Shown: positions 47,899 to 61,477, numbered from the stretch's first letter. The stretch: 64,000 nt of DNA from Hydractinia symbiolongicarpus (GCF_029227915.1 NC_079888.1:1876501-1940500); one strand, 5' to 3'. Program-made: numbers and translations. Notes: generated by a model not told the origin, from the letters alone.

Positions 47899-48171
47899 AT
47901 GTCAGAGCATTATAATCAACCCCGAAATGTTGTAGAAGGCATCAAGATGGCAGCACCGTCTCAACATCACGAGCTAGTAGGAAGAGCATACTGTCGTAAA
48001 CCAGCTAATCATTTTAGTTTTTTGGGGGAGGATCCGTTAAAAGGTGAAGACCTTAACGGACAAAATCTTGTTAATGGGGCTCAAGATAAATTTTTGAAGG
48101 CCCCTAAATCAATATACTACTGGGGATATGTCCTCTGGCTGATGCAGAACAGACAAGCCCTTGACCGATGA
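47899..48171 (+). CDS. 90-codon open frame, unknown
   Basis: ATG at 47899 gives MSEHYNQPRNVVEGIK and a hydrophilic protein ending ...LMQNRQALDR with a stop. Codon use is less AT-driven than the surroundings, which hints at real coding. No family motif is recognised. Confidence 0.3.
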   Translation: MSEHYNQPRNVVEGIKMAAPSQHHELVGRAYCRKPANHFSFLGEDPLKGEDLNGQNLVNGAQDKFLKAPKSIYYWGYVLWLMQNRQALDR

Positions 48172-48179
48172 TATAGCTA

Positions 48180-51030
48180 TAGCTAGATGAATTCTATTGC
48201 TTACATTTTCAGCAGGAAGTTCTTTGGCTTTGAATTTGGGTGGCAGGAAAAAGGATGGGGACGAGGTTATTTTTATTCTTCGCACAAAGGTATTGTGTTA
48301 GGACTTTAAATGGATATAAACAAATCAGAAGGCATCAATCTACACTCGATAATAGTTTAAAACCTCAATGACGTTTCCGTGAGAAGAAATGCACAGGAAA
48401 CCTCTCTTCAGCAAGCTCTGAATGCCCTAGAGCTTTACCGCCAAAAAGTAAACAAATGACGTCACACTGAAACTCATCTATATAGCATAGCTAGTCAGCT
48501 GACCAGCTGAAAAGGGCTGTAACCATGTTACATTGCAGCTGATTAGATATCGTGGAATAAGGAGGATAAGGGCTCACAGCTAGCTATTATGGCTAGGATA
48601 TGTAGCTCTAGCAAGCTAGCAAACAGAAAAAGCAAGCCAGCTAGAAGCTAAAAAGAGAAGTTCGCACAAGACCTTCAAATTTAAGCGTGTACATTTCTTT
48701 TTCATTGACTCCAGCATCCATATCTTCCTTTTTATTATTACTATCGTGTTCATTTTGAAGATTTATAATAGTAAAAATATCAACGTTGATTTTTTTTCTC
48801 GCAACGACGCCGCCACTTTTATTTCATAGGCAAATAGCAAAACCTTCGATAAGCATCGCTCTCCGCTATCGCTGGAGCAACAGCGCAACAATGGAGTGCG
48901 CCGTTTATCTTTCTCCGTTTTACAGCGGAGCGGAATAAGTTTGTATATATTATATACACTATGTACATATATATATATGTATAAATGAAAAGTTACCCCA
49001 GCCTTTCATGTACATTTTTTTACATTTAGGGTAAAAAATATGAATCCTTCCGCTGCTTTTCCCAAAAAAATTAATATAAAAAATAAATAATCAACTACCC
49101 ATGTAAATACTGTAACAAAATGAAAAAATGTGAAAAAGCTACGTAAAGTTTCCCCATAATGTCAAATAAAAATTATATAAAAAAGCAAGTTTTTTTGGTG
49201 TTGTACTCAAAAAAGTTAAAACTTTTCTTAAATAAGACAAGATGTCATAAACAAAGACATTTTAGTCAGAACATCTAGAATAACAAAAGTCACTACACTT
49301 TCTTAGCAAAGAGCACTAAGATAACTACGGTAGCTAGCTTACATGTTAAAAGCAACATAAAACTGAAGCTGACATAAGCTAGCTACAGCAGCTAATAGCT
49401 GGTTAGTTGAATATAAACTGGAGACTTAGCTAGGTATAAAGCACATGGCAGCATATTTATAAATTCCGACCAAGCTAGCTATTAGGTTGTTGTTGATGTG
49501 GTTGGCTTTATGATGCTAGCTAACAAACATGTCTCGCATCAACAATATCATCAAAACTATAAAAAACATAAACAAACCTTTGAAACCTTGATATACTTCA
49601 TATACATACCATGCCCTTTTTCAAATGTTTTTGTGGAATTATTTTAAAGGCAAGAGAAGACAAATGCGTAAAAAGAACAGCCATTTTTTTGCAAACACAA
49701 TTTCCGTTACCTTGTGCTAGAACTTCATTTAATAAATAACACAAAACTCGTAGCTTTTCACGACAAAGAAGATATACATTTTACGGCAACATTAAATATA
49801 TGTTTTTCGGCAATATCAAAGGAAAATGAAGGGATCCACTGTGCCTGTCACAGACAGATAGACACACTTAGCGTATTATTATAGAGATAATAAACACATT
49901 ACGTTGGCATAATATACTCCATGGCTGACAAATTACGTATAAAATGATTTGGTCAAATGTGTGTTGTTGTTAAAAGACAGTGCGTGAAAAATGGGATTAT
50001 CATAGACAGTAGTATACTTCAATTCCTAATTTATGACAATCTTCATAACAACATCGAGTATGCTTTGAAATTTTATTGGGCAGTTTTAAAGTAACATTTC
50101 TATGAACGTTTGTTTAAAATATAACTTTGCAAACCAGAGATAACTAAATTAACACACAATCTTATTAAAATGTTGTAAAAAGTTGGAATATTTCATTCCC
50201 CGAGTTTAAATATAAAGAAACTGATTAAACATACAAAAAGGATGTATTTAACTTTAAAAGAAAAACAAAAATGCTTTCTCCTAACAATTGATGTTGCAGT
50301 TTAAAAATTTTACGAGGGCTATTCTTTCCCAAAACAACGTTTTTTTAGGTTATGCAATTTGTAAAATAGATACAAAGAAATAAGAAGTAGGTTTGGACGA
50401 TCTGTTTATAGAAAATGTTCACGTCAATACGCCTTATGGGTAAAGATGCTTTTTTTTTCTTTGCTGCTTATTCGTATCGCAAAAGGGAATAAAAATCGTT
50501 AATTGATGTGGATTCCTAAATCTGCAAATTTCGTTAAAACTTTGTCGACCTGATCGATATGATTTTCACTTTTTCGTTAATAAAAAAGCTTTCGCCTTTG
50601 TAGTCAGTTCATTGATAAATGCATTAATATTTATACCTTTGGTGAATTTCATGGATTTTTTCTTCTTCTTAATTGTAGAGTCGTACGGTAATCCTCGCAA
50701 CTAAACCGAGTGTTATCCAACTTGAGCAAAATTTGCGCTTGGGGTAGCTGTTAAAAATGTGCGACTTCGGTAAACGCTGCATCTGTTAAGCAGCATATTA
50801 ACATGGAATTTTTCTTATCTTCAGCAACACCGTACAATGTTTTTAAATTGCTGTAACTATGACTTAAAGTTACGTGAATTATCAAACTTAAATTTGTAAG
50901 AAATGTTCTATGTGCAAAAAGATATATATTTCTTCATAATAACAACGTAGATATTTCTACTTTTGTCAGATTTAAACGGAAAAGTATTTTTCCGAATTTT
51001 GGACTATTATAGTCAAGGAAGTAATGTACT
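48180..51030. other. No gene recognised; simple AGCT-rich words and a repeat end
   Basis: Long AT-rich stretch. AGCTAGCT-type words cluster at 48480-48660 and 49310-49520. A small GTGTCTGTCTGTGACAG-type repeat end lies at 49838-49890 (minus orientation). No exon chain could be assembled. Confidence 0.4.
49838..49890 (-). repeat. Dispersed repeat end with TCTATAATAATA..GTCTGTCTGTCAC
   Basis: Complemented, it reads TCTCTATAATAATACGC then GTGTCTATCTGTCTGTGACAG. The same pattern starts at 57711 (TCTATAATAATAGCC, then GCGTCTGTTTGCTTGTTTGTCACG), and a similar GTCTGTGTTCTGTCACG occurs at 61488. Confidence 0.4.
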
Positions 51031-53660
51031 ATGCACCGTCCCTCGAGAGTGCTGGATACCAAGGTAAAAAGAAACACAACGAAAAAGAGGGCACAGCAAG
51101 AGCATGCGCACCAATGGAAAAGTCACACAAATGCCGTTCTAGATAACTCCGTCGTGATTGTTTCAGCTCGCTATTGCCGCTTGGATTGAACCACTTTCCC
51201 AAGATTTGTTAGCTAGCGAGTGTCTAATTTTAATGTCAAAAGGCCTTAATGTGCTCAATTGCTTCGTTTTTTGAAGAAATCTACTTGTTGTTGTTTATAA
51301 AGTGTTCATCATAAAAAAATACGCAAACATATTTTCAACCGTTCTGATAACAACATCAAAATTTTAGATGAGGCTCGATGTACTTTCTTTAAAAGATTAT
51401 TTTAAAACATTTGGTTGTCAGAAAATAGAACTGTTGAAGAAACAATTTGTTTATGACCACACAATTTTGTTTTGAAGCTTTCAGATAATTATTGATTTTT
51501 ATTCAAATCTCAGTGTTTAACTCACCGGTTAAAATAACGTGCACTGTGCAACATCACATGAAATTTACATTAAATGGTCTCTTGTCGATTTTATTCCCGC
51601 CTTTTAAATGAAACTGATTACACAAGTCGATCACTAATCTCTAAACGCATATAAAGTCAGAGAAGTGTATCAAATAATGACAGAATAAAATATAAAAAAA
51701 TTAATGAACCAAGAAATTTTGCTATACACAGTCTCGAAACATACCATGCTGCTTCACGTACAAAGTTCTGGATAATCAAGAGGAAAGGATTCAAGTTTTT
51801 ATCTGGTGCGTTAATTTTTTATGTTTTTTATTCTGAAGTAAAGTTTTAGTTAAAGTCAAAGTGTTTCAAAAAAGTTAGTCAATGTTTAAAAGCAATCAAT
51901 TATGAATATTTTATAGGCAATAACAGAATATACAAAATGGCGCGAAATTGTAGAAAAGACTACTGTGTATGAAGTGGCTATGCAAAATGACAATGGTGAG
52001 TAAACATTTTTGTTAGTAAATACAATATATTTATACACGCTCTACACATTTCTGGAAAAGTTCCCTTTAAAGTTGGAACGTTTAGGCTTAATCCAAATTG
52101 CTCTTATAAATTCTAAATAAGAAAAATCGTTTTTTGTAAAACAATACAGAAATGTACGTAATGAGGGAAGCAAGGCAAGTAAATTTTTGGGACATTTTGT
52201 GCATGTTTTTATGAGTTACACTTATGCCACTACAAAAGCAAATTTTCTATGCCCAGAAAGCCCTTAACGAATAATGTGTAATTCAAAGAATACTTGGGGT
52301 TGACTAATTAATTTGGTCTCAGTTACTCCAGCTAAATCTACTCTACTATATGCGACAGTAATCAGTTCTTTATATTGTATTTACTTATTTAGACGATTTC
52401 AACAAGATAATGATGACACCAAAAAGTTGCTATAAGAAAAAGTTGATTGACGCAGATGGGTTGCTCAAAGGTGGTATGAAATGTTTTTATAATTTGGTGT
52501 ATTCATTTTTATAAAGCGAAGCACTAAGCAAATAGCAGCGTGCAGTGGGTGGATCATTTATAGTACAAATGGTTTAGTTCTGCTAAGATATGTAGCTAGG
52601 ATTTCATCATTTCTTCTGCGCGATCTACTGAAAATTAAGCAAAAGAAGAAGCGCGCTTTTTTTGCTTGAATAGGTAACTTAAACTAAAATTCTCTCCTAA
52701 AAGTGCAAGCAGTCATAATTTGTATATTATCTTTAAATCGCCAACAAAAGAGATTAAATACTTCAACGAGAGCATGTGCAGAAATATTTGATTTAGTGAT
52801 AGGTTCTTAACTTGGTGAAAGGTCTCCCTTCTCCTCCCCTTCCAATCGAATTAAATAATTTCCTGCTATAAATCCCTTATTAAAATATACACTGTCACAC
52901 TTTGCAATCATAAACCTATCGCAGTTTGTAATCATTTCATGTCTCAAACGTACCCCCTGGCTTGGGTTTTACTGAAACATAGGACGAATCAGGCAGTTTC
53001 TATCTGGTAGGAATACAAAAATATCTTTTTGCAATAGTTCTCCGACATTTATAGCTACGCGCTGTGTTAGCGTTTTATAAGTGAGCAGTTTCATTATGGT
53101 ACCAATTTTGCGCTAAGAAAGTTAAACAAAATCTAAACGTACATTTCATTCACTTTCTACCGGTCCCAATCAGTTTTTGATTCAACGGTTCTATAAGACA
53201 TTCGTACTAGCAGGAATGTGCTTTTACTTTGGTGGAATGACCAGTGAAAGGATTTATTTTTATTTACTTTAAAAAAAAAGAAAAGTAAATTTCTTCATTC
53301 TTCGTTGGAGATAAATTATTATAAAATCTTTCTAAGATTTAATAATGTTTCAAATTCACTTCAAATCAGAAGAATTATATATGAGAGCACGACAATAAGA
53401 TGACAAAAGGTTATTTACAATGTACACAATACTGTAATAATCTGTTTCAGTTATGCAAGAATTTTTGATCATTTGTAAATCGGTTCTCTGGATGACGAAA
53501 AAGTTGATCAAACGGCAGTTTCGTGTATTATTTTCTTTAATTTTTTCTTTGATTTTTCGAACTAATAGAATTTGATGACATTATGTGTCTTAACTTAAAA
53601 CGTTTCTCACGGACTGTGATGAAGCGGATACAAGCCGCCGAAGTTGAAACTCCATCCAAG
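51031..53660 (+). CDS. Four-exon gene model, unknown function
   Basis: Exons 51031-51063 (ATG, MHRPSRVLDTK), 51917-51995, 52393-52470 and 53569-53660 join with matching phases (0,1,1,0) and GT..AG signals. The product is charged: AITEYTKWREIVEKTTVYEV, DDFNKIMMTPKSCYKKKLID, EFDDIMCLNLKRFSRTVMKR and IQAAEVETPSK. It is open at the 3' end; a further exon in phase 0 was not found with certainty. It could be the 5' part of the gene at 57288-61425 on the same strand, separated by a piggyBac relic. No family is recognised. Confidence 0.5.
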
Positions 53661-54034
53661 GTGAATTAATTTTCGCTAATTGTCGCAAATGGATTTTGAG
53701 TTGACTTTTCTGCTTCAAGCGTTTTAGTCATTCTCAAATTCACATTATTACTAAGTTACGCCGCTTACCCTTGGGTGGAGTGTGCCATAGCGTTCTCGTT
53801 TAACGTATAAAAAATATTTTTACTTCTTTGAGTTATTGCAGGAACCATATTCGATGACAATATGCAGATTTTTTTTCGCCTTATGTTTGGTTACAAAACG
53901 CAACAGGAAATTGTATTTGCCGGCCGAAATGTCATCACAAGTAGCTACATTGCGATATTTTAAAAATAAACATAAAGATAAGCATAAAGATAAATAGTTT
54001 TATATTGAAACGAAGCTAATTTGCGCATCGCTAA

Positions 54035-54120
54035 CAACCTGGCAGTGAGCGGGATTCGATCCGCGGACCGCAGAACAGTTATACGCAGACGAACACAATG
54101 CACTACCTGCGTCAATTATG
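54035..54120 (-). repeat. tRNA-like (SINE head?) sequence
   Basis: On the minus strand there is a good B-box match (GGATCGAATCC inside CCGCGGATCGAATCCCGC) and, about 45 bases upstream, a weak A-box-like GGTAGTGCATTGTG. The acceptor and anticodon stems do not fold cleanly, so a functional tRNA is unlikely; a tRNA-derived SINE head or tRNA pseudogene is the better reading. Confidence 0.4.
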
Positions 54121-54639
54121 TTAGTGATGTACAAAGTAGCTTTCCTTTAATATGATATATACGGATTATGATCGTAAGATCGAAGGTCCGATCGAGGCAA
54201 AACATTTTCTGTTGAAGAGAACAAATGTGCAATGATAAATTATTTTTTTATTTTCTGCGTCTTTATACAGGAATACGATTGTCTGTTTATATGCACATTT
54301 ATACATACTTACCTACAACACCAACAATACCAGTACCTATAATTCTGATTAAAATTTATTGAGACATCACAGCTATATTTAATGCTCGTCACCACAAGTA
54401 ATAAGATTGTCTTTTTGTATATTAGTGTCAACACTTATTTGTCAAGTTCAATGAATAATAAAAAACAATGAAACTTAATCCTACCGCTTTTTGGACCTTA
54501 ATTAGGGTGAACTTTTGCAATGAGGTTGTCGTTCTATGCTATCACGTATTAACGGACTTCGCCTACCGTATTCAAATGCAATTAAAGCCCGAATATAAAT
54601 TTTCTGCCATATACTTCCAAGGGGTCATGCTTTCGCGAA

Positions 54640-55690
54640 GATCACCAAAGTTTTTAACCCTACAAGGCAAACAAGGTTGATGAATTTACACGGGCCATAT
54701 CAAGGATGTATGAGAATGCAACCAATGACCGTTGCCGAGATTTCATCTTGCAGGTTTAGAATCTCATTCGCTGATCAACGATGTCAGTACCCCCTTTTGT
54801 AAAGTCGTATACAGTGCAGGTTTGTTCTTCTCATCAATTGTTGTGCCGAGAATGGGATTTAGCGTTGAAAGCATTAAGACGTTTTTCTTTTTTTTGTCGA
54901 TGAACTTACGACATATGAGCCTAAAACAAGAGCACCTTCTTTTTCCCAATACAATTCGGTGGATAAAATTTCTCTGTGCTCAACTTTCTTTACATCAGCT
55001 GGTACACCTTTTCTGTTCATCAACGTACCAATGCATGTTACGTATTTTTCATTGAGCAACCATTTTGCCAGAGTAAATGATGTGTATAGGTGATCAAATG
55101 ACAGGTTTCTTCCTTGAAGGGGTTGTTTTTCATCCAACCGCGAAACAAGATGCTTTGTTACGTTTTCGGTTCCCGGATAATAAAACTCACAATCCTCCTG
55201 AGGTTTTCCAGCATATGGTGCAGTGACATATGTATACGGATACCGAGCAGCGTTTATAGATTTGAATAGGAGACCATACTTTAGGGGTTTATTTGGATTA
55301 AATTGTTTAAATGCAACCTGCGTCCGCATGGGGTACAAGGTTTTATCAAGGGACAGGTAATCCAAGCCTACACTGTTCATTAAACATTTCAAGCAACTCA
55401 CGAACAGCCGCAAAGCTTCCATCGGTTGGCCCGACTTTCTTCGTCATCAAACGTCACAGTAGCAAGTAAAAAATAAAATCTATTCCGTGACGGAGGCCCA
55501 TATTTAACCGAAAATAATCTCATACATGCAGTTGGTAAAGTCCACGATACTGACGAGGCATTTTTTATAAAAGGATTTTTGCACAATGATTCTTCGGATA
55601 TATTTGAAGTAAGATTGTCTACTTTTTCATTTGTGTGCTTTACTATAAGCTCTGTCATCTCATTTGTGGAATACATGGCAAAAGCATCAA
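54640..55690 (-). pseudogene. PiggyBac-type transposase relic
   Basis: Leftward from 55690: TNEMTELIVKHTNEKVDNL, RFYFLLATVTFDDEESR, then the DDE core LSLDKTLYPMRTQVAFKQF and NPNKPLKYGLLFKSINAARY, PYAGKPQ, GTENVTKHLVSRLD, GRNLSFDHLYTSFTLAKWLL (second Asp), GTLMNRKGVPADVK, YWEKEGALVLGSYVVSS, VLMLSTLNPILG, then after a shift near 54812 TKGGTDIVDQRM (third Asp) and FSYILDMARVNSSTL. All three catalytic-Asp contexts are recognisable, with the first reading D-K rather than D-E. Frameshifts at about 55415, 54880 and 54812 make it non-functional. Terminal repeats were not identified. Confidence 0.75.
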
Positions 55691-55699
55691 TAGGTTTAT

Positions 55700-57285
55700 C
55701 TGTGTTTTAAGCTGTTGTTGTTGGTCCAGGTTTCCCGATCAAAACGTCAGCTCTTCTTTGACGTCCTGGTAAAGCTTTTTACGGGCGGAGTTTTGGACGT
55801 TTTAGTGAAAAACAAAGATGTGGATTTATGGCTACCTGGAAAAGAAATTAAATTTCATATTTATATTATCCTATAGACAATTTAATTAGCTTTTATATTC
55901 AATAAATAATTTTGAAGAAAAAAACATAATTATTGAGAAACAATGAATAACTGAATGTGTGTCTATACCTTTACAGTATCCTTAAGAAGTTTTTAGCGTA
56001 CTTTTGAAACAAAAAACCATAACTCGCAATTACTCCGACAACAACTTTTGCAAATGCGTATACATGCTTAACAGTGTTTAGAATGCGCTAAGCGCACTTC
56101 AGAACAAGCCGTAATAATTGTATGGTTCAGCCAGTTGCGATAAAATACCAAAATATCGGAAAAAATTGTCACGTTACCAACAATTAGCACAGCTAAAGGG
56201 TTTGTATCAAACCAATTAAGGTAAAGACAAATTGTGTGGATCCTATATATTTTCTCACACGTTTTTTTCATTGATCCAGCTCATAAGTTTTTGGAAAATG
56301 GCCGTTTCTTAGCCACAATGTGATAAAGATGGAATAATTTAAATTAAACTCCACTTTCCATAACTTAAAAGTTCTCTTCCGCATTTGTTCGCATTGTGCA
56401 ATTTGTCAAAAAGAGAAGACGCACTATGATGGCGTTTGAATTTATGACCTCAGTTTTCCAAAAGAAAATGAAAAATATCTTTTCAATAAGAACCATTATT
56501 AAGCTCAATAATTATTGCATCGTGGACTTATTTATGCATCAATCAAGAAACACACCTTATACTTGAAACATACCCTATACTTGAAACTTTTGTTTTTTTC
56601 CTCCACATCAATGTAACAAGATCTTTGATCGAATATAGATTTGAAGTTGACATAATTTATTTACAAATTTTTTTCTCGATATAACAGTTCTGTCATAATG
56701 TAACAAAGTTAAGTACCACTGTCTTAATCCGTCATAGAATTGTCATAAATGAACTTGTTTTTCTTGTTAAAGTCCGCGATTTCTGTAAGTAAACAATCGC
56801 CCGCTTGTTTGGCTTTATATTATTCACATATTCATTTCATTTTGTGTAAGTGAGCATAGTTTCTTTAAGGCGTGTAAGAATATGGTAAGTTTATTTGGTG
56901 TTGATAAATCAAAGGGTTTCTTCGCTTTTTGTATTACAAGAAACAGTGGAATAGTGAAAAGAAGTAATAGATCAAAAACATTTTGTAAAAAGGAGACATG
57001 CAAAAGGTGATTGCTAAAAACTTCTATGGGAGTGGTATAAATACCATCCCCTCCCACCCCTTTGTATATGTTCATATGCCATATAATAGAACTTTGTAAG
57101 TCATCGAATTATATTACATTGTTTGTTTTGTTATCATTTTCAAAATTAAGTTAAAAGAAGTTTTTTGATAAGTGAAAGTTTATGTAAGTTACTTTCATTT
57201 TATAGTTTCAAATTTCATGTGAATTACATTTGTTTTATAATCCATTTTGTAAAGAGCCTAAGTACTTTAAACGACAATTTCTTCC
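55700..57285. other. No gene recognised
   Basis: AT-rich, with short frames only. A gtaagt donor at 56884 after AATATG might belong to a small exon of the neighbouring gene, but no acceptor and phase combination was convincing. Confidence 0.35.
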
Positions 57286-57287
57286 AG

Positions 57288-60200
57288 GAAAGAAGCGGAG
57301 GCAGTGTTGCTCCCACAGACTTGCCGGTTGGCAAAGGCCACTAAAAGAAAATGGTATGTAGTAGTTAAAAATGCTACCAATGTATTAATGTGAAACTAAA
57401 GCTGGGAAAATTCTTTTTATTTTTTTGCAACTGGGCAATTGAAGGAGATTGATGTTGGAGATTACATTATTTAGATAACCAATAACAACTTTTTTTCTTT
57501 CAATCATAAATCATAAAAATGTCTAGAAATACATTAACCAGTGATGTTTTTGATAAATAAAATTCTGAAATATCAGATTAGTGATTGGATAATGTATATA
57601 AGTAAATACGGACCGATAGTAGATTAGCGAAGATGAACCCATTTAATTATAAATAGAAGAATAAAACGTTTTTACCTTCGCTGTGTAAAAATTTATTTGT
57701 TGATTCTTTCTCTATAATAATAGCCGGCGTATGTCTATTAGTGCGTCTGTTTGCTTGTTTGTCACGAAAACACGAAATGCGATATATAAAGGTTGCGATA
57801 TCCCGTGAATTTTTCACAGTTAACGACTAGTCTCTTTAATAAGTCCGCAAATCCACACGAAATAGCGTGTAATTTAAAGACGTGCGATCGCGTGGATTTC
57901 TCTGCGGGCTGACTACTAGAAGTTAATAATGTCAATACCAAATTCTCACTTGCACAAAAATAATCAATGCTATTAGGTAATTGCGAGTACAAACGTGCAT
58001 ATATATCATGACGAGAATAGAAGACGCAATTGAAGTAGCCTAGAGCGTTTGGCAAGAAGATTTCATAAAAACTAAGCGATGTTTAAAGTGTTGTTGCATT
58101 AATTTTGTATTCAACTTAAGGTTTATCTCTTTTATTTTAATTCCCTATTAAATTTCTTGTTATTATAGGGAGAAGAAAACCACCGAAGTAGGTTGCATAC
58201 TATACTATTTTTCCTTTTCATGGCCTCTAGGCATTCTTCAACGACTTAAAAGCATACTCCTGGTTATCTCTGACAACAAAAATTATCTCGAGATTTTCAC
58301 GTTCAACTACTGAATTAAATACAACGCTTATCTTCACTACGCAGTCAAAATACTCAAATAGTTTTCGCTCTAAATATAAGAGGTGGATTGAAAAAAGCAT
58401 TAGCTAAAGAAACATTTTTTGTTTTGTTATTTCAGAGAAAAAGGAAAAGAGCGCCCTCCCGGCGAATGCCAAAGATGGCAAAAAAGAAAAAACCCGAAGA
58501 AGTCGGAAGATTAAAACATATAGTAATGCAAAGTTAAACTCCTTTCTTATATCAAATCTTTCAGTATTCTCAAATTTTTAACAAATAACAACATTATATA
58601 CTCCTACCACGGATTTTTTTCAAAATAGTAGAAAAGAATAATTATGCTGTAGTTGAACTTGGATGAATAAGGAAGTTCAGTTTCCTGGATGTTTAATAAG
58701 AAGTTGAACTAAACTTTTTACTATCGGCATTTTCCATAGAATTTTCTCAATTTTCAATTTATCTTCAGTCTCAGTATTAATTTGAAAGCAAGTTACATTC
58801 TCAATGTTCACGCAAATATTCCCCTGACATTAATCCTGACATTTATCGTGCAGTTGTGGGCTTTCCTAAATCATAGCTGAAATTTTCTTTTAACTTCATT
58901 TTTTGAACCAAAACTGCCTTTTTAATAACAAGTTCATTTTTTTAAAATTTGATAACATAAGGAAAACGTTTGTTAGAAATGTAAACCTCCAAGTTTCTTC
59001 TTCTTTTTTAGTTACAACTCTCAAACAAGATCTGTAAGTATTCATTATTGATTTCTTACGTTAATTTCATCACAAAATACATTTTAAAAAACAAAGCTAA
59101 ATTGTATTTTGTTTTGTCTTCTTGAGCTGTTTTTATGCATTATATTGAGCATTTTAGACAAGTACATGTTTCACAAAAGCAAAGGGAACAGTTATTTTGA
59201 TTAGAGGTTTCATTTTTCTGTCTTTGTGATAAGGAAGTGTAGTTTTCCCGCGTAAAAATTCACGTTAAACCTGGTTCTAATCTTACATAAAACCTTTTTT
59301 AAAAAAACGAACTGAAAAATATCAGGCTATTATCTTTTTAATGCGAATTTTGAAGAAATATAAAAAAACCCTTACAAGTTTGGTATTCTAAAAAGTTTTC
59401 TCTGCGCTAAATCATCAATTGGTAACATTAACAATTAAATAAATATTTATTTAAAAAACATGTTAAAAAGACAATTTTCATTGTTTCTTATTATGTTAAC
59501 ATGTTCCCAAGCTAATCATTCTTTTGACTGAACCATAAAGAATACCCGAATATCACAAAATAGATAAATAATTATGATCAACTTGTTTGTCTGTTAACAA
59601 CTAGTCCTGTGTTGTTTTAGAACGGAAAGAGACGAAGAAATAAAATTTTTAGTAAGTAGATTAGTACTAGTTAGTTTCTGTTTACGTTACGACGTATGTT
59701 AACACATCAACTAATATGCCTTGTTTTTATTGCACAAGGGAGACGATAAAATCGATTTGGAGGAATTTGTATATGGTAGATTTTACAGATCTGAGAATTA
59801 TTCAAAATTGAAATTCATTTTGAAAGGATGCAAAGTATTTTTGATTTAATAACTACAAGATAAAAGGAAAAACAGCAAACAATTTTTGTACTACAAAAAG
59901 TAGCAGTAACGACATTTCGCGTGAAAAAAAAACATTAACGATGTTCTGTGACATAATAAAATCTACCTTCATGTCTTCTACGACGGCAAACATGATTTTA
60001 ACTAAAGTTTAGTTGAGCATTTAAAATATAGAAACAATTCTTCAATCGAATGTCAAATGTTTTTTTATCAAAGTGTTTTTAATATTTGGCAGAATATCAT
60101 CCTAAAAGTCCCCGTTTATTACAGAAAATATTGCACAATCAAATAGCTTAAATACAAAATTTATAAAATATTTGTATAATTGCTAGGGATGTAATAAAAC

Positions 60201-61425
60201 TGACGCTGCTTAAACTTACCTCCAACTTAGATAATCAACTTAAAACGTATTATTGTCCTACATTAAAGTTAAAAAGTATTACCCAGGGAAGAAGCGTTTT
60301 ATCCTTGGCATCGTAGTAACTTTACATGCCTTGTTGTCGAGTTTGAAATTCACGCAAACGCACAGTGATTCCAGCGGATTTTAAGAGCATAATAGAATCC
60401 CATACATTCCTGTTATTATAACGAAGCCTATGTTCAACGTAAAGAACAGTGTGCAACGAAATTTGCGCAAGATCTATTCTTAAACGCAAGGATACGAAGG
60501 AATGAGATTAAAAAATTGCCACAGGCGTTTTGATTAAACTAATTTTGAAACAGCATCTACTCTGCTAGTGAGTCCACGCACAACATGCTCCCCCGAAGTT
60601 CTTTAGTTTTTGACATAGGCCGGACGCTGGCAACTTTGACCAAACCAAAACGCAACTCGTTTCTTGTTTCTCATATGTGACCAAGTAGCACAAGTAGACC
60701 TTTTAAATTATTCACAAAATTAAAAATAGTTTCAACACTTTACTCTTCTTTTTTTCCCGTCGACATGTTCACGTGGCCGTTTTGCCATCTGGGATGTCAT
60801 ACTGAGGTTAATCTGAAAAAAATGCTATAAAATGGCGGCTTCTGTCGGGGAAGCATGTTACAAACATAGTAATTTAACATTATAAAGTATAAGATGAATT
60901 TATTTTAGCATATAAGCTTTAAGGTGACAAAACAAAAAATAATGTGAAAAGAAAATAATATATACTGAAAAACATTGTAAAGAATTACTTCCAAAAAGTA
61001 ATTCTTTACAAAAAGTAATTCTGCAAATTCACTCAACTCGAAAAAATGGTTATCATGGTAACACTTTAGAATACTTTTCAAAAGGAGTAATTTAGCCGTA
61101 AAGTAAAACTGCTAAATGCAGATTCATCTCCCACAAAAAACTCCACTTAGGCAGAAGAACAGAAGAACAATAAAAAAAGCTTCCGCCATTCCAATTTTGA
61201 CGACGTAAGCAAATTGATTAAGATAATGCATTAATTTCAAATACAGTAATTTTTTATATTTTAAGCTGTAAGAGAAGAAGAAGAAAAAGAACAAGGAAAA
61301 GAAATTGAGAGTAAGTGGAAAATATTTTCTGTTGTTGTTGTTACTTAGATTGATGATAATTTTGCAATTTATTTTTCATCTATATTTCTTTAGTATTACG
61401 TGAGGGAGAAAGCATTGAAGGCAAG
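57288..61425 (+). CDS. Small-exon gene model: basic then coiled-coil protein
   Basis: Eight exons join with consistent phases: 57288-57353, 58169-58187 (19 bases), 58436-58532, 59012-59033 (22), 59621-59651 (31), 59739-59775 (37), 61266-61310 (45), 61394-61425 (32). The product reads AEAVLLPQTCRLAKATKRKW, a strongly basic stretch (RKRKRAPSRRMPKMAKKKK), then helix with heptad-like spacing: EEVGRLKHIVMQITTLKQDL, TERDEEIKFLGDDKIDLEEF, VYGAVREEEEKEQGKEIEIL. The donor at 58533 (gttaaa) is weak. Start and end are not found. A basic region followed by a helix suggests a DNA/RNA-contacting or structural protein, which is inference. Confidence 0.5.
57705..58060 (-). repeat. Dispersed repeat inside the intron of the small-exon gene
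   Basis: Begins TCTATAATAATAGCCGGCG and GTCTATTAGTGCGTCTG, then GTTTGTCACGAAAACACG and CACACGAAATAGCGTG words. The 97-codon minus-strand frame across it has no protein-like features beyond chance. Shares its end with 49838-49890. Confidence 0.4.
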
Positions 61426-61477
61426 GTAGCAAAGTTCTGTTTATTTCGTTGAAATATTAAATCTATTTTATAATACC

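Noticed and set aside
47630-48171. Bidirectional promoter between head-to-head frames at 47860 and 47899
   Set aside because: Neither frame has splice, motif or conservation support, so a shared promoter cannot be argued.
54035-54120. Functional tRNA gene
   Set aside because: The acceptor and anticodon stems do not pair acceptably; only the B box is good.
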